Assembly: GCA_945862545.1 (NCBI GenBank)
Contig: CAMAYS010000001.1
Location: 1 to 64,000 of the forward strand
DNA from: Casp-actino8 sp945862545
GTDB lineage: Bacteria; Actinomycetota; Acidimicrobiia; Acidimicrobiales; Ilumatobacteraceae
Direction: 5' to 3'
Length of the DNA stretch: 64,000 nucleotides
Both the position numbers and the translations under genes were made by a program. Under the pieces are notes generated by a model that made no database searches, had not been told where the DNA came from, and saw only the letters and a list, made by a program, of their open reading frames with translations. Positions 25,102 to 33,829 of the stretch are shown here, in pieces. Each line of letters opens with the position of its first letter. The stretch's first letter is position 1.

Positions 25102-27552
25102 ATGGCAAACTTGGGGGCTCTATCTGGTCTGAGAATCATTGATCTAGTGCCAAATCGTGTGGGCGCACAGATCAGTCAATTCTTTGCTGATTTTGGAGCT
25201 GATGTTATTCAGGTAGAGCCCGTTGGTGGGCTTGACATTCGCCGACAGGCGGCTTATCCATTCTGGGCGCGCGGTAAGCAGAGCATTGTTCTTGATGTGG
25301 CAAACGATAGTGACCGCGAAATATTACTCAAGCTCATTATGCGGGCTGACATCTTGGTCGAGACCTCCAAAAATGCCGAGCTTGAAAAATTGGGTCTGGG
25401 GCATGAGTATCTCGCGACACATAATCCGCGTCTGATTCACACATCGGTGACAAGTTTTGGTCGTCGAGGGCCGTATGCCGATGCGCCAGGCTATGAGGGT
25501 CTGGTACATGCCAAGTTGGGGGTATTCAAAGCATTTCAACGGATGAGCCAATCCGCCGATGTACCTCCGTTTGTGAATGTCCCCTTCGCCAGTTTTGCCG
25601 CCAGCCAGGTTGCATTGCACGGGACATTGGCTGCCCTCATTGAGCGGGAGCGAAGCGGGCTCGGGCAACTGGTCGAAACTAATTTAGCGCAGGGTTTTCT
25701 CACATTGGATACTTGGGTCTGGTTTGAATATCTGGTCACTAATCGTTGGCCTGATGCCTTCATAAAGTCGGCGTCATTCGATGAACAAGGTCGACCTGCT
25801 AGTCCACTTCTTTTTATGCTGTTGATTGGCCATACAAAGGATGGTTCGTGGTTGCAGTTCGCAGCCGTCGCTCCGCATCTTTATGCCAATCTGATGAAGC
25901 ACCTCGGTTTGGCATGGATGTTCACTCATGATGAATGGAAAGGTTTACCACTTTTTGGTGATGATGCCGACAAGCGCCAGGAACTATGGATACGTATGCT
26001 TTTGGCGGCACGGGAAAAGACTTTGCTCGAATGGGAGGAAATTTTCGCAAGCGACGCGGATATCTTCGCTGAGCAGTTCCGTAGTGGTGCAGTAGCCCTT
26101 GATCACCCCCAACTGATTCATGACGATATGGTCGTCGATGTCATTGACGCAGAACGAGGCCCTGTACGCCAGCCAGGGTCAATTGTAAAGGCCAGCGTTA
26201 CTCCTGCTGATGTCTTGCACAGTGCGCCAATGCTTGATGAACATCGTGAAATTATCTTGTCTCTTCTTGAAACCCCAACGATGAAATCAAGCCTCTCACG
26301 TGAACCGGTGAGTGAACTGCCGTTAGCAGGAATTACGGTGCTGGAACTGGCGACACTATTTGCTGCTCCTCATGGAACCACGATGCTGACGGACCTTGGA
26401 GCAAAAGTGATCAAGGTAGAACCTCTCGGAGGGGATCGGATTCGCTCAATTTTACCTTTTCCGGAACTAGGCGGACTAAAAGTGATGCAAGGCAAACAGA
26501 GCATTGCGATCGATTTGTCAACTCCCGAAGGCATAGCTTGTGTGCGTCGTATTGCAGCCTCGGTGGACGTTGTTGTGCAGGGGTATCGCGCTGGAGCAAT
26601 GAAAAAAATGAGTCTTGATTACGAGTCCATCAAGCGCGACAACCCCAACGTCATCTATGTCAATGCACCGGGTTACGGCGTTGATGGTCCCTACGGACGG
26701 CGCCCTGCATATGCACCGAGTATTGGTGCTGCAAGTGGAATCCCGCTAGCGAATATTGGATCGTCTATCGAAGAGAGACCCAATCTCACGATGGAGCAGA
26801 TTCAAGATGTAGCGCGCAGACTTTCTGCTGCTAGCGCTATGGCTAATGCCCAGGCTGATGGTTTCGCGGCTCTTGGTGTATCAACAGCAATACTTTTTGG
26901 CATAGCAGCTCGCGATCGTGGTGCCGGTGGTCAAGAACTTTTCTCATCAATGCTGAATACTGGAGCACACGCGATGTCGGCACAGGCGGTGACTTTCCTA
27001 GGTGCCCCGCTTGAACCATCTCCTGACAATGACTTGAGGGGCCTGAGTGCCACATATCGAATTTATGATGCCAAAGAAGGTTTTGTTTTTTTGGCTACTC
27101 CATCAGAATCTGATTGGAGTCTCTTTACGGCGGCTGTTGCTGACAGCGTCAGTCTTTCAAGTGATGTACGCTTTGGCACCTCGGCGTTACGTCACCAAAA
27201 TACTTCTTCGCTCGTCAAAATTCTTACTGAACTTTTTGTGATGAAAAGTTCTAAGGAGTGGGAGAGTGAGTTGCTACCACTTGGTATTGGTTGCGTTGAC
27301 GTGAGCACGGTTTCAATTGAAGAAGTTCTCTTTGATGATTCTTTTGGTCGCGCAAGCGGATATGTCACTGATGTCGTGCATCCGATGCTTGATGAGCACC
27401 CGCGATTGGCCCCGTATCTCCATTTTTCGAGATCTCGGACTCAGGCATTGCCAGCAGTGTTGGTGGGGCAACAAACCGATGCGATCTTGAGTGAGGTTGA
27501 GATGACGGCTGATCAAATTAATGATCTACGCTCTCGTCATATCGTCGGTTGA
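25102..27552 (+). CDS. Tandem type III (CaiB/BaiF) CoA-transferase, two fused domains
   Basis: Moves CoA between acyl groups. 816 residues, about twice the usual family length, because two complete domains are joined: about 1-395 and 410-816. Each opens with the family start (LSGLRIIDLVPNRVGAQI; AGITVLELATLFAAPHGTTM) and has GADVIQVEP or GAKVIKVEP. In family alignments the catalytic Asp precedes an ALxxRxxxGxGQ segment. The second half has D586 there (AQADGFAAL); the first half has S164 (PFASFAAS). The first half is probably a structural or substrate-binding partner. A TTG at 25096 is in frame, but ATG 25102 is preferred. Ends exactly where the opposite-strand DUF2889 gene ends. Confidence 0.88.
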   Translation: MANLGALSGLRIIDLVPNRVGAQISQFFADFGADVIQVEPVGGLDIRRQAAYPFWARGKQSIVLDVANDSDREILLKLIMRADILVETSKNAELEKLGLGHEYLATHNPRLIHTSVTSFGRRGPYADAPGYEGLVHAKLGVFKAFQRMSQSADVPPFVNVPFASFAASQVALHGTLAALIERERSGLGQLVETNLAQGFLTLDTWVWFEYLVTNRWPDAFIKSASFDEQGRPASPLLFMLLIGHTKDGSWLQFAAVAPHLYANLMKHLGLAWMFTHDEWKGLPLFGDDADKRQELWIRMLLAAREKTLLEWEEIFASDADIFAEQFRSGAVALDHPQLIHDDMVVDVIDAERGPVRQPGSIVKASVTPADVLHSAPMLDEHREIILSLLETPTMKSSLSREPVSELPLAGITVLELATLFAAPHGTTMLTDLGAKVIKVEPLGGDRIRSILPFPELGGLKVMQGKQSIAIDLSTPEGIACVRRIAASVDVVVQGYRAGAMKKMSLDYESIKRDNPNVIYVNAPGYGVDGPYGRRPAYAPSIGAASGIPLANIGSSIEERPNLTMEQIQDVARRLSAASAMANAQADGFAALGVSTAILFGIAARDRGAGGQELFSSMLNTGAHAMSAQAVTFLGAPLEPSPDNDLRGLSATYRIYDAKEGFVFLATPSESDWSLFTAAVADSVSLSSDVRFGTSALRHQNTSSLVKILTELFVMKSSKEWESELLPLGIGCVDVSTVSIEEVLFDDSFGRASGYVTDVVHPMLDEHPRLAPYLHFSRSRTQALPAVLVGQQTDAILSEVEMTADQINDLRSRHIVG

Positions 27553-28590
27553 CTAGAGAAATTCAATAAGTGCGCGGACATCCTCGATTGAACGGAGGGT
27601 GTCATTGAGATGCGTACAGGTGCTAATACCTACGAACTCTTCTCGAACGACTGGCCGCAATGAGAGTAAGGCCATACCCGAAATTCGTGAGCCACTGTTT
27701 TGGGCTTGTATGCACTCCACCCATGGCAGGGAATGTGCTGTGGTATCGCTCGTTTGAACCGTTTGGGTGATCGGATCAATCGTGACTTGAACTGTATATT
27801 CGTGTACAACCGTTTCAACGAGATCTTCGTCCATGTGGCTGTCGCGAAAGTAGGCCTCAGCTTTGATATCCGGGCCTTCAAGCCAAACATCAAGGCATCG
27901 CCAACGACGCATTCCCCGTGCGGGTAATGGTAAGAGTTGGTGCCATGCCACGGGGTCTTTGTGGCGGATTAACGAGGGAGCGCGTGGACCAGTCACGGTT
28001 GGCGGGCGACCAGTGGCATCGATCTCAGTCATCATCGTTCCACCGCGTTGAAATCCAGCACAGAGATCAGGTACTTGCAATACAGGTGACCCCTCTTTGC
28101 GTTCGAACTTTACGCCCGAGGCGCCAATGGCGTAACCGCTGACTAATGCCGCTCCTGGAAGGTCATCGAGGAGCAGATTGAGAAGTGTGGCGCGGTCTCT
28201 TTCATCAGGAATTAAGGCCACTGTGGCAGCCCGAAAGCCCGTGGAGACAGAGCGACCGATTAACGCCGCCAACTCTTCGCGATGGGGATCGGTGTGAAGT
28301 TCGGTTAATGAAAAAAAGTTACTCATATCAACGATTGCGAATACTGATGCCTCTTTGAGAATTTCCCAAGATCCGTCGGCATGAGTCCGCAAGTCGCGTG
28401 CTCGGCCAGTCTGGTGAAAGTCTCCCATCATGGCGCCCGGTCGCACTGAGTCGATAGTGGAAGTTCGCCTGACAGAACCTCGCCGCCGCTCAGGGGCTGA
28501 TTGTCGCGGAGAATGAATCCCATGGTTGGGGTGAACGGGGCGTTTGGATATTGGGACCCAGACTGCGTCCGTTGGTGTCGGTTCTTGCAT
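27553..28590 (-). CDS. DUF2889 domain protein
   Basis: 345 residues of unknown function. The C-terminus GISTCTHLNDTLRSIEDVRA matches the Cys-Thr-His-Leu signature of DUF2889 proteins, which often lie near degradation genes. The first 70 residues are Arg/Pro-rich and probably flexible (APERRRGSVRRTSTIDS). No signal peptide or membrane segment. Convergent and directly abutting the CoA-transferase; divergent from the phosphoesterase operon across a 129-bp gap holding a 17-bp palindrome. Confidence 0.65.
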   Translation of the reverse strand: MQEPTPTDAVWVPISKRPVHPNHGIHSPRQSAPERRRGSVRRTSTIDSVRPGAMMGDFHQTGRARDLRTHADGSWEILKEASVFAIVDMSNFFSLTELHTDPHREELAALIGRSVSTGFRAATVALIPDERDRATLLNLLLDDLPGAALVSGYAIGASGVKFERKEGSPVLQVPDLCAGFQRGGTMMTEIDATGRPPTVTGPRAPSLIRHKDPVAWHQLLPLPARGMRRWRCLDVWLEGPDIKAEAYFRDSHMDEDLVETVVHEYTVQVTIDPITQTVQTSDTTAHSLPWVECIQAQNSGSRISGMALLSLRPVVREEFVGISTCTHLNDTLRSIEDVRALIEFL

Positions 28591-28622
28591 CTTGATGCCC
28601 CCAGTTGAGCAGTCGCTCTGAG

Positions 28623-28639
28623 TGAAAATGCCATTTTCA
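28623..28639. promoter_or_regulatory. 17-bp palindrome, candidate operator
   Basis: Perfect arms TGAAAATG (28623-28630) and CATTTTCA (28632-28639) around a single C. It lies between the divergent DUF2889 gene and the phosphoesterase-thiolase operon, about 33 bp from the former and 80 bp from the latter. The size and symmetry fit a dimeric repressor site; the regulator is unknown. Confidence 0.45.
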
Positions 28640-28719
28640 ATTAGCTCTGCCCGATGTTAGTGTCAGAAGCGTCGGATCTATCAAGGTTCGTCAGTATTTC
28701 ATTGCATAGGGGGTTTAGA

Positions 28720-29346
28720 GTGCGGGTTGGGATCGTGTCCGATGTTCATGGAAACTCTCTCGCCCTAGCTCGAGGTCTCGAACTGATGGGTGAAGTGGAT
28801 CAGCTCCTATGCGCTGGCGACATTGTTGAAGAGTTTCGTTTCAGCAATGAAACAGTCTCCCTACTGCGTGAACGGGAAGCCATTTGTGTTTTAGGCAACC
28901 ATGATTCTGGATTTTTGGGGCTCCATGGTGAGCGAGCCCGTTCGGCAAGCCATGTTGATCACGATCTGGTGGAATGGCTGGGATCTCACCCATCATCAGT
29001 GCGGCTAGATATAGATGGCAAGCAGCTACTGATGACTCATGCCAGCCCCTGTAGCCCGCATACCCAGTACGTCATGGCAGGTTCACCAGAGGTTAAGCGC
29101 CTCGCTGCTGTCGATGCCGACTATGTCGTGATCGGCCACACTCACTGTCAGATGGTTGAGCGGGTGGGTCAAGCCTTAGTTATCAATCCTGGTTCGGTCG
29201 GTCAGGCCCGTGACTCAGCAAATGGAAAACACCTCTCATTCGCAATTCTTGATACTTCAACGGATGATGTCTACATTGAGAATTTTTTGATGTCCACTCA
29301 CAATGGGCAAAAACTCAGATCTAGCGAAGGAAATATTCTTCGATGA
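28720..29346 (+). CDS. Calcineurin-like metallophosphoesterase (YfcE-type)
   Basis: Probable phosphodiesterase or phosphatase. 208 residues from GTG 28720, chosen because AGGGGG (28708-28713) is correctly spaced and the metal-binding motif starts at once (VRVGIVSDVHGN). A frame from 28654 would add 22 residues unlike the family. Metal ligands: SDVHGN, AGDIVEE, LGNHDSG, TH(A), GHTHCQ. First gene of an operon with the Ltp2-like and DUF35 genes; its stop overlaps the next ATG by 4 bp. Its natural substrate and its link to CoA metabolism are unknown. Confidence 0.85.
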   Translation: MRVGIVSDVHGNSLALARGLELMGEVDQLLCAGDIVEEFRFSNETVSLLREREAICVLGNHDSGFLGLHGERARSASHVDHDLVEWLGSHPSSVRLDIDGKQLLMTHASPCSPHTQYVMAGSPEVKRLAAVDADYVVIGHTHCQMVERVGQALVINPGSVGQARDSANGKHLSFAILDTSTDDVYIENFLMSTHNGQKLRSSEGNILR

Positions 29347-30566
29347 CGATCAAGGACAAGACAGCGATTGTTGGTGTGGGAGCCACGGACTATTACAAGC
29401 GCGGTCAATCGTTTCCAGAAACGGAAACATCGATGGCTTGTCAAGCGATTTTGTTGGCCTGTGCTGACGCAGGTTTATCGGTCAAAGACATTGATGGATT
29501 TTCTATCTACTCCAATATGTCAGATCCGGCAGCGTTAGCTGCTGAACTTGGTATCCCTGAAATTCGCTGGGCCACCTCAACGACATCAGGAGGGGGTGGT
29601 TGTGCTGGAGCTATCGGCGTCGCTTCGGCTGCCATTGAAGGAGGTATGGCGACAACTGTTGTTTCGCTCATGTCACTGCAACAATTGAATCGCCGGCTTG
29701 GCGGCTCAGCAGTAAGTGGAGCGCTTGCCTACGCCTTGATGCCTGAGGGAGGTGGAGCCTACGGCGGCGGAGGGGTACCCCCGTCGGGTGCATTTACTGC
29801 CAACAATGGGCTGCTATCACCAGGTCATAGTTTTGCTCAGTTGGCGATGCGCCACATGCATCTCTACGGCACCAAGCGTGAACATTTTGCCGAAGTCTGC
29901 ATTTCCACTCGGGAGAATGCGATCAAACGACCGACTGCGTTGCGCACGGAACCGCTAACGATGGATGACTATTTCAACGCTCGAATGATCAGTGATCCCT
30001 TGTGCCTCTTTGATTACACGATGGAAAGCGATGGTGCAGTGGCTGTGATCACGACATCACTTGAAAGGGCGCGCGATCTTCGCCAGCCTCCAGCAGTTGT
30101 GATGGCCTCTGCTCACGGTGGGACTGGACGTTGGGGGCCAGCGCTCTTTCGATATTTCCAGGCTCCTGATGATGAGTTCACATCCTCGGGTCATCGTCCA
30201 GTTGCTAAACGGGTATTTGAGATGGCCGGCATATCAGCGCAAGATATCGATGTCGCACTTTTGTATGATCATTTCTCGCCGATGGTGATCATGCAACTTG
30301 AAGATTATGGATTTTGTCCTATTGGTGAGGGGGGTCCCTTTGTCGCCGACGGAAATATTCGTTATGGCACGGGAAGCATCCCAGTAAATACTCACGGTGG
30401 AAATCTTTCTGAGGCGTACATCATCGGCATGACTCATGTTCGTGAGGCTGTTGAGCAGATTCGTGGTACCGCCGTGAATCAGGTACAGGGAGCCGAAATT
30501 GCCCTCGTCACTGGCGGACCGGCGGCACTTCCAGTTTCGGCGACCATACTGAGAAGGGATTCATGA
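29343..30566 (+). CDS. Thiolase-fold protein of the Ltp2 (aldolase-like) type
   Basis: 407 residues of thiolase fold (AIVGVGATDYYKRG, ACADAGLSVKDIDGFSIYS). The Cys nucleophile of true thiolases is replaced: the loop reads TSGGGGCAG (81-89), with Ser/Gly at the catalytic place. The distal GHPxGxxG motif is NTHGGNLSE (349-357), and YDHFSP (308-313) replaces the usual His motif. These changes mark the lipid-transfer-protein thiolase group, in which steroid Ltp2 plus a DUF35 partner performs retro-aldol cleavage of a hydroxyacyl-CoA. The next gene, overlapping by 4 bp, is a DUF35 protein. Retro-aldolase is the best guess; the substrate is unknown. Confidence 0.8.
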   Translation: MTIKDKTAIVGVGATDYYKRGQSFPETETSMACQAILLACADAGLSVKDIDGFSIYSNMSDPAALAAELGIPEIRWATSTTSGGGGCAGAIGVASAAIEGGMATTVVSLMSLQQLNRRLGGSAVSGALAYALMPEGGGAYGGGGVPPSGAFTANNGLLSPGHSFAQLAMRHMHLYGTKREHFAEVCISTRENAIKRPTALRTEPLTMDDYFNARMISDPLCLFDYTMESDGAVAVITTSLERARDLRQPPAVVMASAHGGTGRWGPALFRYFQAPDDEFTSSGHRPVAKRVFEMAGISAQDIDVALLYDHFSPMVIMQLEDYGFCPIGEGGPFVADGNIRYGTGSIPVNTHGGNLSEAYIIGMTHVREAVEQIRGTAVNQVQGAEIALVTGGPAALPVSATILRRDS

Positions 30567-31018
30567 CGATGGGAGAATTTGGAGAACTTCGGCGCGGTTT
30601 CTTCCCAACGATTCTGACCGAGACTCACGCTGATCACACCACCCAGCCTTTTTGGGATGCGGCCAAAGAAGATCGACTGATTGCACCCAAGTGCACGCAC
30701 TGCGCGACAGTGCGGCTTCCACCTTCGCCATACTGCTTCAATTGTCAGCAACGGGACTTTCAGTGGATCACTTTGCCAGGTACTGGAAGGATTTACAGTT
30801 TCACCGTTGTTCGGCATCCTCTGCATCCCGATCTCGCCGATGCCTGTCCATATGTCTCTGGAGTTGTCGAACTTGATGGCACTCAGGGAGCTGGCGCGCG
30901 CTTGTTGGTAAACATCATTGACTGTGATCCGGACAAGGTAAAAATAGGGGATCACGTGCACGTTGTCTTTGAGCACGTGAATGCCGAGATGTCGACATTG
31001 CGATTCCGACCAATCTGA
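30563..31018 (+). CDS. DUF35 OB-fold zinc-ribbon protein, partner of the Ltp2-like protein
   Basis: 151 residues. The zinc ribbon uses C44, C47, C58 and C61 (CTHC, CFNC). The OB fold follows (GTGRIYSFTVVRHPLHPDL, GDHVHVVFEH). DUF35 proteins bind acyl-CoA through the OB fold and work as subunits of thiolase-fold enzymes, including Ltp2 aldolases. Overlap with the preceding gene (ATGA) fits a stoichiometric complex. A second DUF35 domain in this window is fused to another thiolase-fold protein (58925-60133). Confidence 0.88.
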   Translation: MTMGEFGELRRGFFPTILTETHADHTTQPFWDAAKEDRLIAPKCTHCATVRLPPSPYCFNCQQRDFQWITLPGTGRIYSFTVVRHPLHPDLADACPYVSGVVELDGTQGAGARLLVNIIDCDPDKVKIGDHVHVVFEHVNAEMSTLRFRPI

Positions 31019-31024
31019 AAAGCG

Positions 31025-32200
31025 ATGATGCAAAACTCGACTACTGATCGTCTATTTAGTCGTGAGTTCGCCATACTTTGCATCTCGGCGATGGTCTTCT
31101 TCGTTGCTATGGGGGCATCAAGTCCATTGCTGCCCAAGTTTGTAGTAGATGAACTTCACAGCACAAAGTTGATTGCCGGATTTGTTGTCGGCTCGGTGGC
31201 AGTCTCATCACTTTGTTTACGCAGTTGGTTCGGCCGTCTAGGTGGCCAAAGAGGTTCAAGGTTATTGATTATTAGCGGTTGTTTGCTTGGCTCATTTGGT
31301 ATGGCAGTGATGATCATGCCTTCAAATATTCCGCTTACCGTCGCCGGAAGACTATTTGTTGGGGCCGGCCAAGCAGCAATGATGACTGGAGCAACCGTAC
31401 TCGCAATCGATCTGGCTCCCTCTCATCGCCGCGTTGAAGGCGCAAGCTATGTGATGGTCGCATTTCATCTAGGGCTCGGAATCGGACCAGTTATCGGTGA
31501 GGCGGTTCTCCGGCTATCTTCATATCGCATCGTGTGGTTGACGCTGACGTTGCTGTTGCTAGCAGCTGCAGCGGTTGCTTTTTGTCTGCCCCATCGTGGC
31601 GGGCACCCGGACGCCCCAAGGTCACCATGGGTTCATCCAAGCGGTATTGCACCTGGGTTGGTGGCATCGTTCGGAGTCATCGCATTTGTCTCTTTCAGTT
31701 TCATGGTCCCCTTATATGGTCGTGAGATTGGGATGAACGAAGTTGGTCTAGTTTTTACGGTGGCGTCTATCTCAATTGCTTTGGCAAGATTGTTTATGAG
31801 TCGGCTTCCTGATCGGGTCGGTCCGATAGTGGCAGGCACGATTGCCATATCACTGACTCTGTGTGGGGCTTTGGTTGCAGCATTCTGGAGCAGTATTGCC
31901 GGCGTTTATGTGGCTGGTGGGATTATGGCTGCCGGTATGGCGCTTCAAGTGCCAGCCTTGATTCCAGCAGTCATAGAAGCGGTCAAAGAACATGATCGAT
32001 CTTCTGCAATGGCGACTTTTACAATGTTTATTGATTTTTCAGTGGCGATTACGGCACCGATCTTCGGATTTCTGGTGACATCAATCGGCTATCGTTCATC
32101 TTTTTTGATTTCGGCGAGTACATCTGGCGTGGCGCTCGTTTTATTGCACGTTGTCTTATCTCCACGATGGACTGTAGCTATACATCACCGCACGGTCTAA
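31025..32200 (+). CDS. Major facilitator superfamily transporter
   Basis: 391 residues with about 12 hydrophobic segments. The cytosolic loop between helices 2 and 3 reads RSWFGRLGGQRGSRLL, a variant of the MFS GxxxDRxGRR loop. Last gene of the operon with the Ltp2-like/DUF35 pair, 6 bp behind, so it may import the substrate or export a product. The substrate cannot be told from sequence. Convergent with the acyl-CoA ligase at 32218. Confidence 0.85.
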   Translation: MMQNSTTDRLFSREFAILCISAMVFFVAMGASSPLLPKFVVDELHSTKLIAGFVVGSVAVSSLCLRSWFGRLGGQRGSRLLIISGCLLGSFGMAVMIMPSNIPLTVAGRLFVGAGQAAMMTGATVLAIDLAPSHRRVEGASYVMVAFHLGLGIGPVIGEAVLRLSSYRIVWLTLTLLLLAAAAVAFCLPHRGGHPDAPRSPWVHPSGIAPGLVASFGVIAFVSFSFMVPLYGREIGMNEVGLVFTVASISIALARLFMSRLPDRVGPIVAGTIAISLTLCGALVAAFWSSIAGVYVAGGIMAAGMALQVPALIPAVIEAVKEHDRSSAMATFTMFIDFSVAITAPIFGFLVTSIGYRSSFLISASTSGVALVLLHVVLSPRWTVAIHHRTV

Positions 32201-32217
32201 GTTTTTACCTTCAAATT

Positions 32218-33819
32218 TTATTTGAGGAGTCGCAGTTGATCTCGTAATTCAACTTTACGGACTTTGCCACTCAGGCTCCGAGGCAATGCATCAACGATTT
32301 GGAGGTACTCGGGGGTTTTCTGGCGTGCTACCCCGAGACGTTCAAAGTGGGCGATAATTTCCGCTAAATCAATTGTCAGGCCTGGCATCGTTTGCACAAA
32401 GACTGCAATACGTTCTCCGAAGCGTTCATCTGGTTTGGCTATTGCTGCGGCATCGGCGACATAAGGGTGTTGGATCAGAAGATCCTCTATTTCCTTTGAT
32501 GCGATATTTTCACCACCGCGAATGATGATGTCTTTTTTGCGGTCGGTGATTGTAAGGAAACCATCAACATCAAGACGACCAATATCACCAGTTCGGAACC
32601 ATCCGCCAGGAAGGAAGGAGGTCTCGTTGAGAGTGTTGTCTCGGTAACCTAAAAATAGTTCAGGACCACGACTGACGATTTCCCCGTCGTTGCCGATGCC
32701 GACATCATGGTCATTTTCGTCAAGTAAGCGAATTTCATTACCGGGAGTCAGCAAGCCGTCGGTACCGGCACGCTTGATGAGCGGATCACTCGGGCAACCC
32801 GTCGTAATGACGGGATGTTCGGTGGATCCATAAGCGCGATAGACGGGGATTCCTAGGGCATCGGCGCGTTCAACGAGCGATCTCGGAACACTTGCCGCTC
32901 CTACCATGTAGTGGGTAATGCTGGAAATATCTATTGAGTTTTTTGATGCTTCGTCCATAAGCGACATCAGAAAGTATGGAGCACCTGAAGTTGAAGTAAC
33001 CCGATATTGAGCGATGAGCCTGGCCGCCAGTGCTGGATCCCACTGGTCCATGACAATTGAGGTTGTGCCGAGTAAAAACATACGCAACAAACCTAAGACA
33101 CCGGCAATGTGACCCGCAGGAAAAGCAGCAAGATATACGCCTGTTCCTTCGCCTAATGCCGCGGCAGTTGACTTAACTTCGGAAACGAGTGTGTTTGTTG
33201 AGTGTTGGACCCCTTTTGGTTCGGCCGTTGTGCCAGAGGTATAGATCAGAATGCATACATCGTCGGGATGGGTTTTTGGGAGGGACACTGCCTGAGGGAA
33301 GTCAGCAAGATGGGACCACTGCATCGCTCCTCGGGGTCCGCTTTTACCGATGCACACCACATGGTCGAGATCAGGTATCGCGGTGATGTTCTTGAACCGC
33401 TCAACATAGTCAATATTGCGCCAACGGTCGGGCATAACAAGAACTCGCGCCCGCGACTCCCTCAGTATGAAGCCAACTTCGCGTGCTCCATAAATATGAA
33501 TAATCGGGACGACAGTGGCTCCCAGCATGAGCGCCGCCTGATATGTCAGGGCCCCTTCCACCCAATTCGGCACCCAAATGGCAATGACATCGCCAGCTTT
33601 GATGCCGAGGGACGTGAGACCCGCTGCGAGTTGAAGGCTCTGCTCAAACATTTCGGCCAAGGAAATGGAGACTGGTGTAGGCCCACCAACGAAATGCATA
33701 TAGGTGTCGGGAAACTCTCGAGCCCCCCTCTCTAATAATTCAGTAATGGACTCGCGACCAAAGAAACCTTGGTCATACCAGCGCTGTTGAAGTAACAGGC
33801 GGTCCTCAGAAAGTGTCAT
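32218..33819 (-). CDS. AMP-forming acyl-CoA synthetase
   Basis: Activates a carboxylic acid as acyl-AMP, then acyl-CoA. 533 residues from ATG 33819 (MTLSEDRLLLQQRWY); the frame stays open to 33942 but that part overlaps the upstream gene and is not family-like. P-loop ILIYTSGTTAEPKGVQHS, YGSTEHP, hinge GDIGRLDVDGFLTITDRKKD, IIRGGENI, and catalytic Lys in LPRSLSGKVRKVELR. Third gene of a leftward operon: ligase, MaoC-type protein, ligase. Confidence 0.92.
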   Translation of the reverse strand: MTLSEDRLLLQQRWYDQGFFGRESITELLERGAREFPDTYMHFVGGPTPVSISLAEMFEQSLQLAAGLTSLGIKAGDVIAIWVPNWVEGALTYQAALMLGATVVPIIHIYGAREVGFILRESRARVLVMPDRWRNIDYVERFKNITAIPDLDHVVCIGKSGPRGAMQWSHLADFPQAVSLPKTHPDDVCILIYTSGTTAEPKGVQHSTNTLVSEVKSTAAALGEGTGVYLAAFPAGHIAGVLGLLRMFLLGTTSIVMDQWDPALAARLIAQYRVTSTSGAPYFLMSLMDEASKNSIDISSITHYMVGAASVPRSLVERADALGIPVYRAYGSTEHPVITTGCPSDPLIKRAGTDGLLTPGNEIRLLDENDHDVGIGNDGEIVSRGPELFLGYRDNTLNETSFLPGGWFRTGDIGRLDVDGFLTITDRKKDIIIRGGENIASKEIEDLLIQHPYVADAAAIAKPDERFGERIAVFVQTMPGLTIDLAEIIAHFERLGVARQKTPEYLQIVDALPRSLSGKVRKVELRDQLRLLK

Positions 33820-33829
33820 CCGACCGATC

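Noticed and set aside
28654..28719. 22-residue extension of the metallophosphoesterase
   Set aside because: The ribosome-binding site AGGGGG and the metal motif place the start at GTG 28720.
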